From positions 1 to 7,122 of the forward strand of contig OMQY01000156.1 in assembly GCA_900313405.1 (NCBI GenBank): a stretch of 7,122 nt of DNA. The letters are read 5' to 3'. Source of the DNA: an uncultured Eubacteriales bacterium. GTDB lineage: Bacteria; Bacillota_A; Clostridia; Saccharofermentanales; Saccharofermentanaceae. Every line of letters begins with the position of its first letter. Position 1 is the first letter of the stretch. The position numbers and the translations under genes were made by a program. The notes under the pieces were generated by a model. That model made no database searches. It worked only from the letters and a program-made list of their open reading frames with translations, and was not told the origin of the DNA. Positions 1 to 5,875 of this stretch are shown here, piece by piece.

Positions 1-8
1 CAAACTGA

Positions 9-45
9 AAGGACTGACTCCTTGCCAGGCAAGGAATCAGTCCTT
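9..45 (-). terminator. Long hairpin, probable transcription terminator of the minus-strand operon
   Basis: Two 18-base arms (9-26 and 28-45) are complementary around a single central base, so the real loop is probably about 5 nt. The one imperfect position (18 against 36) is a C-A mismatch in plus-strand RNA but a G-U wobble in minus-strand RNA. This favours a role on the minus-strand transcript, whose last gene stops 93 bases before the hairpin. The T tract after the stem on that strand is broken (TTTCAGTTT) and meets the window edge, so terminator strength is uncertain. It could also serve a plus-strand or converging gene off the left edge, or stabilise the 3' end of the mRNA. Confidence 0.6.
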
Positions 46-137
46 ATACTCGTTTTAAACCGTCCAACAAAGTGGGTTCACTTCAGCACGGGGTCCGGGG
101 TTCTGATATTGCTGATAAAAACTTCCTGCTTAGAGTC

Positions 138-2612
138 TTAGCCTCGCTCGGTCAGGTAGGTCGTTACTCTGTTGGTCATGGTGTCGATGACTGCGTCGAG
201 TGTCTTCTGGCCGGAGAAATATGCCTGCATCTCTTCGCGGATGATGATAGCTACATACGCATCGGTGATCTGGGCGACCTTGCAGTTGTTGATAACTGAC
301 TTGAAGTAGTCGATAACGGATTCGTCGTAGATGGATGTGTCGAGGCCGTACTCACGTATCTCGGCGGTTGTGAAGTACTCGAGATAGTATTCGGCGTTCT
401 TGTTGTGGTCGTCGAGTGCAGTCTGAGCGATCTCATCGAAGACGCTGATGTTGACCGGCAGGCCCCACATTTCTCTGGCTGCTGTCATCTGCATGTCTCT
501 GGCGAGGAACAGATCTACAAACTGATAGCATCCGTCAAGATTGGAAGAAGAAGCGGATACGGCAACGGACAGCTGGATGTTGAACATCGGTCCGCGTGCA
601 TCTGATGAGGGATAACCGAGGAAGCGGACATCGTTCACCCTGTCGCCGTAATTGTAGAAGAAATCATAGATCGAACCGATCGAGCCGGCCGTGGCATTAG
701 GCTTCTCGACATCATCCGTCATATAAGGCTCATATACGGCGTAGTCTCCATAGATCTCGGGATCGTCTTCGGGAACATCGGTGACATAGTCTTTTACATA
801 CTGAGCCAGATCTCTGAAGGCGTCATTGTTGTAGTTTACGCCGTTGCCGCTTACGAACATATCAGATACTGAGGCGTAGCAGACCATGAAGTAGTCGAGC
901 TGGGTCGAATAGTTTGACAGCAGGGGATCCTTGCCGTTACATACCTGATCGACAAAGCGTCTGTAATCGTCGAAAGTAAATCCGATCTGGTCGTCCTCTG
1001 TGAACTCGGAATATGTGGAGATGCCTTCCGGTGTGAATATCATCGGTACCTGATAAAGAGCACCGTTAACGGAAACGGCATCGAAGATGTTGGAGAAGTA
1101 GTTGTCCGGATCCGTGATCCTGCCGGACAGATCTACCAGGTAATCCGAGTTGTTCAGCTGCGGGAGAGAATATGCGTTGAAGAGGATATCGGGACCGTCG
1201 CCGGCCATCAGGTCGACCGTGAGCTGATCGCCGAGAGATGCGGCCTGATTCAGATAATTGCTTGTCCAGTCGGTGTTGTCGGGAACGTTCTCCCAGTCCA
1301 TGTTCGTCTCGATATTATATCTGTCATCGATCTGAATGAAGTACTCATCGTTAGCTTCATTGAACTCGCAGATCGATTCGAAGATCGCGTAGTTATATCC
1401 GCTGAGCGAGGCCGCCTTGAGGATAGATTTGCCCGCATTAGGGTTTTCTTCTGCCTCTGTGAGAGTGATGACATTGAAGGTACCCTGACTGTTGGCTGTC
1501 ATATTGGTCTGACCTGCCATGACAACACTGTTATCTGTTACTGTTATAAGACTGAGATTCCACATATCCATGGGGTTGATGTTGGAGTTCCTGAAGTCGA
1601 TGACATCTTCTATCTTCTGCTCTTCCATATCGACCTTCTTGAGTATCGGATGATAGTAATCGTTGTTCTCGAGGAAATACATTCCCTGTCCTTCGATCGT
1701 CTGGAGACCCCAGGGATCACATTCAAACCATGCATACTCCTGAGAGACATCTTCCAAAGTCTTGCTCGACAGTGTGAGCTTGAAGTAGACCTGTTCTTCA
1801 GAATCGCAGCTGGGAATGATCAGGATACTGTCTTCATCAATGTCCAGATAAGTACTGATGTCCCAGACAGAATAGTCGGGCATGAGGGTGCGAAGATCAA
1901 GAGTTGTCTCATTTCCGTCTTTATCGGTGATGAGCAGTACATAAGATGTTTTGTCTGAATTCTCGCTCCAAATATAGAAACGGGCTATGGTATAGTCACC
2001 TATCTCCCAGGATCCCTCATAGCTGCCGTCGGGAACCTTTCTGCTCATTTCTTCCCAGTCAGATGATTCATCCTGATAACCCACCTCGACCGGTTCGGAG
2101 AATTCTTCCGTATCGATATCGAAAGTGACCTGGTACATCGTATCCTCATACATACCGCCGGATGTAGGATGATATGCATATACATCCAGTGTTATGGCAT
2201 TATCTTTGAGCTTGCCTTCCTGGACATAATAACTGCCGTCGATACCCGTAAGTGAGTCGTCTATCGAGACCGATCTCTCATAACCGTTCTCGATCGAATA
2301 AATATCGATGAATGTTTTCTCAAAGTCCTGACTGTTCTTATCGTCATCGATCTCCTCTGAGTTCATATTCTTGTAGAGGTTAGTCAATACATAGATCTTT
2401 TCTGCATCGGCACCGATGCAGTTCGACCACATATCATCGTAAACAAAATCGATATTATCGTAGTATTCCTGTGCGGAAGACTTCGTGATGTTGAACCACT
2501 GATCGTCACTCGAGACTTTGCTGCTGTCGCTCTTGCTGCATCCCGGGAACACCGTCATTCCCATTGCCATAGCCGTAACCAGTATGGCCGCCGTAGTTTT
2601 TTTCATTCGCAT
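138..2612 (-). CDS. Two-part lipoprotein: unknown N-terminal half plus type 1 ABC solute-binding domain
   Basis: Predicted surface lipoprotein of 824 residues. The start has GGGAGG at 2620-2625, 7 nt upstream; a second ATG two codons on is spaced less well. Residues 1-24 form a lipoprotein signal peptide: basic MRMKK, a hydrophobic stretch, and a slightly degenerate lipobox VFPGC with the lipidated cysteine at 25. A Ser/Asp-rich linker follows. Residues about 40-395 are rich in short beta-like, acidic and aromatic stretches and resemble a propeller or other beta repeat fold, but I recognise no family. Residues about 396-824 look like a complete extracellular solute-binding protein, with LMAGDGPDILF (468-478), YQVPMIFTPEGI (520-531), RFLGYPSS (663-670) and a C-terminal helix ending in YLTERG. 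This class usually delivers sugars or peptides to ABC importers, but no permease or ATPase gene is nearby, so ligand and partner are unknown. A plain solute-binding protein is usually 400-550 residues, so the extra domain is real. It is the last gene of the minus-strand operon. Confidence 0.85.
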   Translation of the reverse strand: MRMKKTTAAILVTAMAMGMTVFPGCSKSDSSKVSSDDQWFNITKSSAQEYYDNIDFVYDDMWSNCIGADAEKIYVLTNLYKNMNSEEIDDDKNSQDFEKTFIDIYSIENGYERSVSIDDSLTGIDGSYYVQEGKLKDNAITLDVYAYHPTSGGMYEDTMYQVTFDIDTEEFSEPVEVGYQDESSDWEEMSRKVPDGSYEGSWEIGDYTIARFYIWSENSDKTSYVLLITDKDGNETTLDLRTLMPDYSVWDISTYLDIDEDSILIIPSCDSEEQVYFKLTLSSKTLEDVSQEYAWFECDPWGLQTIEGQGMYFLENNDYYHPILKKVDMEEQKIEDVIDFRNSNINPMDMWNLSLITVTDNSVVMAGQTNMTANSQGTFNVITLTEAEENPNAGKSILKAASLSGYNYAIFESICEFNEANDEYFIQIDDRYNIETNMDWENVPDNTDWTSNYLNQAASLGDQLTVDLMAGDGPDILFNAYSLPQLNNSDYLVDLSGRITDPDNYFSNIFDAVSVNGALYQVPMIFTPEGISTYSEFTEDDQIGFTFDDYRRFVDQVCNGKDPLLSNYSTQLDYFMVCYASVSDMFVSGNGVNYNNDAFRDLAQYVKDYVTDVPEDDPEIYGDYAVYEPYMTDDVEKPNATAGSIGSIYDFFYNYGDRVNDVRFLGYPSSDARGPMFNIQLSVAVSASSSNLDGCYQFVDLFLARDMQMTAAREMWGLPVNISVFDEIAQTALDDHNKNAEYYLEYFTTAEIREYGLDTSIYDESVIDYFKSVINNCKVAQITDAYVAIIIREEMQAYFSGQKTLDAVIDTMTNRVTTYLTERG

Positions 2613-2619
2613 TGTGATA

Positions 2620-2625
2620 CCTCCC
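2620..2625 (-). promoter_or_regulatory. Ribosome binding site of the lipoprotein gene
   Basis: GGGAGG on the minus strand, 7 nt before the ATG at 2612. It lies in the short gap after the phosphoesterase stop codon. No promoter or terminator is evident in that gap, which supports co-transcription with the upstream genes. Confidence 0.8.
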
Positions 2626-2646
2626 TTATTGCTTGTTTTTTGTGTT

Positions 2647-3705
2647 TTACGTAATGTAACTGTCGTCTGAAATATCTATCATCCCGGGTACGGGGCCTCC
2701 CGCTTCCGTTGCTGCTTCTGCAGTCTCGGCGGCTATCTTTCTCATCTCGCCGAGAGCCTCAATGAAACGTCTTCTTATGACCGTATCGGGATCGCTTCCC
2801 AACACCGACATGCGTTCAGGGAAGACGATGCCGCCTGCCATGGTCGGGTGTCCGCCGCCGTCACCGATATCTTCGAGCGCCAAATGTACCCAGTCGCCCG
2901 CCTTGAAGTCGGACAGCTCGGATCTAACGGAGAACTTAAGGCCGCCGCCGCGCTCCGCATATATGACGGAGAGGACTACGCTGTTAAGTGACAGGATGAA
3001 GTTTGACACCATGGCGATAAGCCTGTCCGGGCAGTCGAAAGGAATATGAACGAATCCGACGCCGTCCTTGACATAAACATTCTGGATCGCCGCACCGTAA
3101 GCTCTGAGGTCACGGATCTCGAGCTCGTTGCTGTCAAAGCGGATCATGAGCGCGTGATCTGCAATGATATTAAGATCAGCGAAAGCTCTTATGTCGGAAT
3201 CCGTCACTCCGCGCGTAAAGTTCTGGGTGTCGACCTTGATGGCATAAAGAAGCGCCGTGGCGACGTTCCCGGGGATCTCTACGGAGTTGGCCTTGAAGTA
3301 GTCGTATATGATCGTGGCACACGCTCCGACCGTTCTGTGATCGACGATGTCATACCTGTATTCGGTTACCCAAGGATGATGGTCGATACACGCGATCTCG
3401 TGTCCTGTCAGATCCGTGAAGTTGGCATTAAACTTCTGTCCGTCGATATTGATGACGAGGTCTTCCTCGGAACCGTTATAGCCGTCGGCATTGAATGTCT
3501 CGATGCCGAGCTCGTCGGTCATGAGCTTGAGAGTTACCTTGTCGAAGTTGCCGAAGTAAACGATATCGGCCTTGATCCCGCGGGTGCCGAGAAGATACTG
3601 AAGGCCGTATGCCGATGCGATCGCATCAGGGTCCGGGAAATTATGTGTCTGGATAACAACTTTCTGATCGCCTATCAGGGCAACCAGTTCGTCAAACTTC
3701 GTCAT
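2647..3705 (-). CDS. DHH/DHHA1-family phosphoesterase (NrnA-like)
   Basis: Cytoplasmic metal-dependent phosphoesterase of 352 residues. Family members hydrolyse short RNA oligonucleotides, 3'-phosphoadenosine 5'-phosphate or linear and cyclic dinucleotides such as pApA and c-di-AMP; which one applies here cannot be told from sequence. The N-terminal DHH domain shows motif I HNFPDPDA (H21, D25, D27), motif II VINIDG (D88), motif III IDHH (107-110) and motif IV KVDTQNF (D159), the expected metal ligands (manganese in characterised relatives). The C-terminal DHHA1 domain has GDGGGHPTMAGG (281-292), the substrate-binding glycine motif. Motif I has proline where NrnA proteins usually have glycine (DPD for DGD). 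An Ala/Glu-rich tail from about 325 makes it slightly longer than the usual 310-330 residues. There is no signal peptide or membrane segment, so it is not a GdpP-type enzyme. The ATG has AAGGAGG 9 nt upstream and lies inside the end of the preceding gene (14 bp overlap), suggesting translational coupling. Confidence 0.9.
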   Translation of the reverse strand: MTKFDELVALIGDQKVVIQTHNFPDPDAIASAYGLQYLLGTRGIKADIVYFGNFDKVTLKLMTDELGIETFNADGYNGSEEDLVINIDGQKFNANFTDLTGHEIACIDHHPWVTEYRYDIVDHRTVGACATIIYDYFKANSVEIPGNVATALLYAIKVDTQNFTRGVTDSDIRAFADLNIIADHALMIRFDSNELEIRDLRAYGAAIQNVYVKDGVGFVHIPFDCPDRLIAMVSNFILSLNSVVLSVIYAERGGGLKFSVRSELSDFKAGDWVHLALEDIGDGGGHPTMAGGIVFPERMSVLGSDPDTVIRRRFIEALGEMRKIAAETAEAATEAGGPVPGMIDISDDSYIT

Positions 3706-4258
3706 CTTGTCTGTCCTCCTTGTGCGACATAGAGGCGAGAAGATCGCTTATACTGCGGTAGCCGCCCGTTCTCCAGCTGCGGCAAAGTGTCTCCGCTTCT
3801 TCGGCTGAGGCGCACTCGACCGTAACGGTGATCTTCCCGGAGATGCCCGATCCTGCGGATGTGTCGGTCAGGACGGCGGTCGAGCCGTCGGTGACTATCG
3901 CACGGATCGAATTAAGGGATCTGACCTGGGCGGCAAGTTCGTCTGCCGCGCGGTTCAGATAGGAACGAACCTGAGGGTTAAGGGAGGGGATGACATCTTC
4001 GAGGATAGCCGATCCGCCCTTGGTTATCGTCAGAGTCTCATTGATGCCGACCACCTCGTCCGTTCCGGTGTCGGATTCGGTCTTGTCCATGAGGTTGCCG
4101 GAGATCAGCTCGTTATAAGCTTGTGAGAAAGAGAAAAAGTCCATATAGAGGGACTGCATGCAACGATCCATGAGCATCTGATAGCTCACGCCCGGGGCGC
4201 GACTGACGAGGAAAAGTATGTGTATCTTGCTTCCTGCCGGTGTGATATCGTTGATCAT
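3692..4258 (-). CDS. DUF4364-like protein with predicted winged-helix N-terminus
   Basis: Protein of 188 residues from the chosen ATG. It resembles the DUF4364 family of Clostridia, whose members are about 170-190 residues and are thought to carry a winged-helix DNA-binding domain; the assignment is from memory of the family pattern. Visible parts: MINDITPAGSKIHILFLV (1-18) as first helix, a second helix around 25-37, a possible recognition helix at FFSFSQAYNELISGNLMDKT (41-60), and a wing ending in ETLTITKGGSAILEDVIPSL (74-93). The C-terminal half (115-175) alternates strands and helices, with TVTVECASAEEAETLCR at 144-160. The frame is open upstream to a TTG at 4318, but a TATAAT box lies inside that extension and a GGAGG lies between it and the ATG, so 4258 is preferred. 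GGAGG is 13 nt from the ATG, which is rather long. First gene of the minus-strand operon, it may regulate its own operon or the divergent pgi, but this is speculative. Confidence 0.7.
   Translation of the reverse strand: MINDITPAGSKIHILFLVSRAPGVSYQMLMDRCMQSLYMDFFSFSQAYNELISGNLMDKTESDTGTDEVVGINETLTITKGGSAILEDVIPSLNPQVRSYLNRAADELAAQVRSLNSIRAIVTDGSTAVLTDTSAGSGISGKITVTVECASAEEAETLCRSWRTGGYRSISDLLASMSHKEDRQDDEV
3715..3721 (-). promoter_or_regulatory. Ribosome binding site of the DHH phosphoesterase, inside the upstream gene
   Basis: AAGGAGG on the minus strand, 9 nt before the ATG at 3705. It lies within the last codons of the DUF4364-like gene, so ribosomes finishing that gene can reinitiate here. 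It fixes the start of the phosphoesterase. Confidence 0.85.
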
Positions 4259-4271
4259 TTGACGGTAGAAA

Positions 4272-4276
4272 CCTCC
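4272..4276 (-). promoter_or_regulatory. Ribosome binding site deciding the start of the DUF4364-like gene
   Basis: GGAGG on the minus strand, 13 nt before the ATG at 4258. The spacing is longer than ideal, but no better site exists for this ATG, and none precedes the alternative TTG at 4318. Confidence 0.5.
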
Positions 4277-4297
4277 ATCGCGTGCTTTTTCGATTAA

Positions 4298-4327
4298 ATT
4301 ATATACGAAAAACACCAACTATATATA
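4298..4327 (-). promoter_or_regulatory. Predicted promoter of the minus-strand three-gene operon
   Basis: A perfect -10 box TATAAT reads on the minus strand at 4303-4298. The region expected to hold the -35 box (about 4320-4327) is only an alternating TA run with a poor match to TTGACA, so the promoter may be weak or need an activator. Predicted transcription would start near 4291 and leave a leader of about 33 nt before the ATG at 4258. Confidence 0.55.
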
Positions 4328-4335
4328 AAAATTAA

Positions 4336-4364
4336 AGGACAAAACCCCCTTAGGGGTGTATACT
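4336..4364 (+). promoter_or_regulatory. Predicted sigma-A promoter of pgi
   Basis: The -35 box AGGACA (4336-4341, four of six matches including GACA) and -10 box TATACT (4359-4364) are separated by exactly 17 bp. An A/T-rich stretch at 4321-4335 resembles an UP element. The start point would be near 4371, giving a leader of about 35 nt. It lies back to back with the operon promoter on the other strand, the two -35 regions being about 10 bp apart. Confidence 0.65.
4344..4357 (+). repeat. Small inverted repeat between the -35 and -10 boxes of pgi
   Basis: ACCCC and GGGGT (4344-4348 and 4353-4357) form perfect 5-bp arms around a 4-bp spacer. The repeat fills most of the promoter spacer, a place where a bound protein would block or reshape RNA polymerase contact. 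It is a G/C island in otherwise AT-rich DNA. Operator function is inferred from position only. Confidence 0.4.
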
Positions 4365-4391
4365 CTTATTCGTCTATGAAAATAATATGAC

Positions 4392-4397
4392 AAGGAG
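4392..4397 (+). promoter_or_regulatory. Ribosome binding site of pgi
   Basis: AAGGAG, 8 nt before the ATG at 4406: near-ideal sequence and spacing, as expected for a highly expressed glycolytic gene. Confidence 0.85.
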
Positions 4398-4405
4398 ATA
4401 TCATA

Positions 4406-5755
4406 ATGATTACACTTGATTATTCTAATGTCCTTCCGTTTATCGGCGGCGAAGAGGCCGTAGAGAGAATGGAACCCCAGGTAAAGGCAGCACACGATAT
4501 GCTCCACAAGAAGAACGGCCCCGGAAATGACTTCCTCGGCTGGCTCGATCTGCCTACAGCCTATGATAAGGAAGAGTTCGCCAGGATCCGTAAGGCTGCT
4601 CAGAAGATCAGAAGAGATTCCGATGTTCTCGTAGTTATCGGTATCGGCGGTTCATACCTCGGTGCGAGAGCAGTCATCGAGATGCTGAATCACTCTTTCG
4701 CCAATGCGCTCACTAAGAAGCAGCGTAAGGCACCTCTGATCCTGTTCTGCGGTAATTCCATCAGCGCCACATATCTGGCAGACCTCATGGAAGTTATCGA
4801 GGGCAAGAACATCTCCCTGAACATCATCTCCAAGTCCGGTACGACAACGGAGCCTGCTATCGCTTTCAGGATCCTGCGTGCTTACATGGAGAATAAGTAT
4901 GGTAAGGAAGAGGCCAAGAATCGTATCTATGCCACAACAGATAAGGCAAGAGGAGCTCTTAAGGGTCTGGCTGATGAGGAAGGTTATGAGACTTTCGTTG
5001 TTCCGGACGATGTAGGAGGAAGATTCTCCGTTCTTACAGCCGTAGGTCTCCTGCCCATCGCTGTTGCAGGCGTTGACATCAAGGAACTCATGAGAGGCGC
5101 ACGTGATGCCCAGAAGGCATACAAGAAGATGCCTCTCTCTGAGAACCCCTGCTATCAGTATGCAGCAGTCCGTAACTGCCTCTTGAGATCCGGTTACTCC
5201 ACTGAGATCATGGTAAACTACGAGCCTTCTTTCCACTACATGACAGAGTGGTGGAAGCAGCTCTACGGTGAGTCCGAGGGTAAGGATCTCCGCGGTATCT
5301 TCCCCGCAGGCGTTGATAACACGACAGATCTGCACTCCATGGGTCAGTTCATCCAGGACGGCGCCAGGATCATGTTCGAGACAGTAGTTGCCATCGATCA
5401 GCCCCGCAAGTCCTTTGAGATCCCGAACGATCCCGCTAATCTTGACGGTCTGAACTTCCTCTCCGGAATGGATATGAACGAAGTAAACAAGAAGGCAATG
5501 CAGGGAACAGTCCTCGCTCACGTTGACGGTAAGGTTCCGAACATGGAGATCCACATGGCTGAGCAGACAGCTTATGATCTCGGCGAGCTCATCTACTTCT
5601 TCGAGAAGGCCTGCGGCATCTCCGGTTACCTCCTCGCAGTTAACCCCTTTAACCAGCCCGGTGTTGAGGCTTACAAGAAGAACATGTTCGCTCTCCTGGG
5701 CAAGCCCGGCTACGAAGATCAGAAGGCTGCTCTCGAGGCAAGACTCAGCAAGTAA
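4406..5755 (+). CDS. pgi: Glucose-6-phosphate isomerase
   Basis: Cytoplasmic enzyme that interconverts glucose 6-phosphate and fructose 6-phosphate in glycolysis and gluconeogenesis. The 449 residues match the short PGI class of Bacillus and Clostridia. Two SIS domains are visible: the first with [14 protein letters not shown] (76-89) and the sugar-phosphate loop SKSGTTTEP (142-150), the second from about 230. PGI signature 1 is complete at [14 protein letters not shown] (201-214), and signature 2 is complete at 407-424 with [12 protein letters not shown] (413-424). By alignment with the Bacillus stearothermophilus enzyme, the catalytic residues are present: E289 (in YGESEGKD), H310 (in DLHSMGQ) and K424. 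The start is fixed by a strong ribosome binding site and promoter. The gene is probably monocistronic, with a terminator 25 bp after its stop. Nothing suggests truncation or transfer. A 300-codon open frame on the other strand (4652-5554) is a shadow of this gene. Confidence 0.98.
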   Translation: MITLDYSNVLPFIGGEEAVERMEPQVKAAHDMLHKKNGPGNDFLGWLDLPTAYDKEEFARIRKAAQKIRRDSDVLVVIGIGGSYLGARAVIEMLNHSFANALTKKQRKAPLILFCGNSISATYLADLMEVIEGKNISLNIISKSGTTTEPAIAFRILRAYMENKYGKEEAKNRIYATTDKARGALKGLADEEGYETFVVPDDVGGRFSVLTAVGLLPIAVAGVDIKELMRGARDAQKAYKKMPLSENPCYQYAAVRNCLLRSGYSTEIMVNYEPSFHYMTEWWKQLYGESEGKDLRGIFPAGVDNTTDLHSMGQFIQDGARIMFETVVAIDQPRKSFEIPNDPANLDGLNFLSGMDMNEVNKKAMQGTVLAHVDGKVPNMEIHMAEQTAYDLGELIYFFEKACGISGYLLAVNPFNQPGVEAYKKNMFALLGKPGYEDQKAALEARLSK

Positions 5756-5780
5756 TCCTGTCTGACATAATTAACTGATC

Positions 5781-5814
5781 CGGACCGTCCCTTTTATTTG
5801 GGACGGTCCGTTTT
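5781..5814 (+). terminator. Rho-independent terminator of pgi
   Basis: A perfect 11-bp GC-rich stem (5781-5791 with 5800-5810), an 8-nt T-rich loop and a following TTTT. It begins 25 bp after the pgi stop codon. Its loop and 3' arm overlap the predicted -35 box of the next gene. Confidence 0.92.
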
Positions 5815-5826
5815 ATGTGTTACAAT
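5798..5826 (+). promoter_or_regulatory. Predicted extended -10 promoter of the YidC-like gene, overlapping the pgi terminator
   Basis: The -10 box TACAAT (5821-5826) is preceded by TGT, giving the extended -10 form TGnTACAAT. A -35-like TTGGGA (5798-5803, four of six matches) lies 17 bp upstream, inside the loop and 3' arm of the pgi terminator. Transcription would start near 5833 and leave a leader of about 43 nt. Confidence 0.55.
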
Positions 5827-5875
5827 TCATAAAGACTTGATAGAGTGTGAATGATGTTTGTTGGGGGCGCTCGAT

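Noticed and set aside
46..137. Possible small gene between the lipoprotein stop and the hairpin
   Set aside because: A 75-codon plus-strand frame (72-299) mostly overlaps the lipoprotein antisense and has no clear ribosome binding site; I see only untranslated 3' sequence here.
3046..3732. 228-codon open frame on the plus strand
   Set aside because: Antisense to the DHH phosphoesterase, whose catalytic motifs are intact in the other strand; no family resemblance.
138..4258. A new defence or mobile system in the minus-strand operon
   Set aside because: No nuclease, helicase, transposase, integrase, repeat array or toxin-antitoxin pattern was found; the genes fit ordinary cellular families.
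4259..4318. Extension of the DUF4364-like protein to a TTG at 4318
   Set aside because: The extension contains the -10 box and lies upstream of the only ribosome binding site, so it is very probably untranscribed leader and promoter DNA.
4319..4507. 62-codon minus-strand frame across the pgi start and promoter
   Set aside because: It overlaps the pgi coding start and both promoters and has no ribosome binding site or recognisable product.
4652..5554. 300-codon open frame on the minus strand
   Set aside because: It lies wholly antisense to pgi, which has full family signatures, and its translation shows no recognisable domain or ribosome binding site; it reflects the codon bias of pgi.
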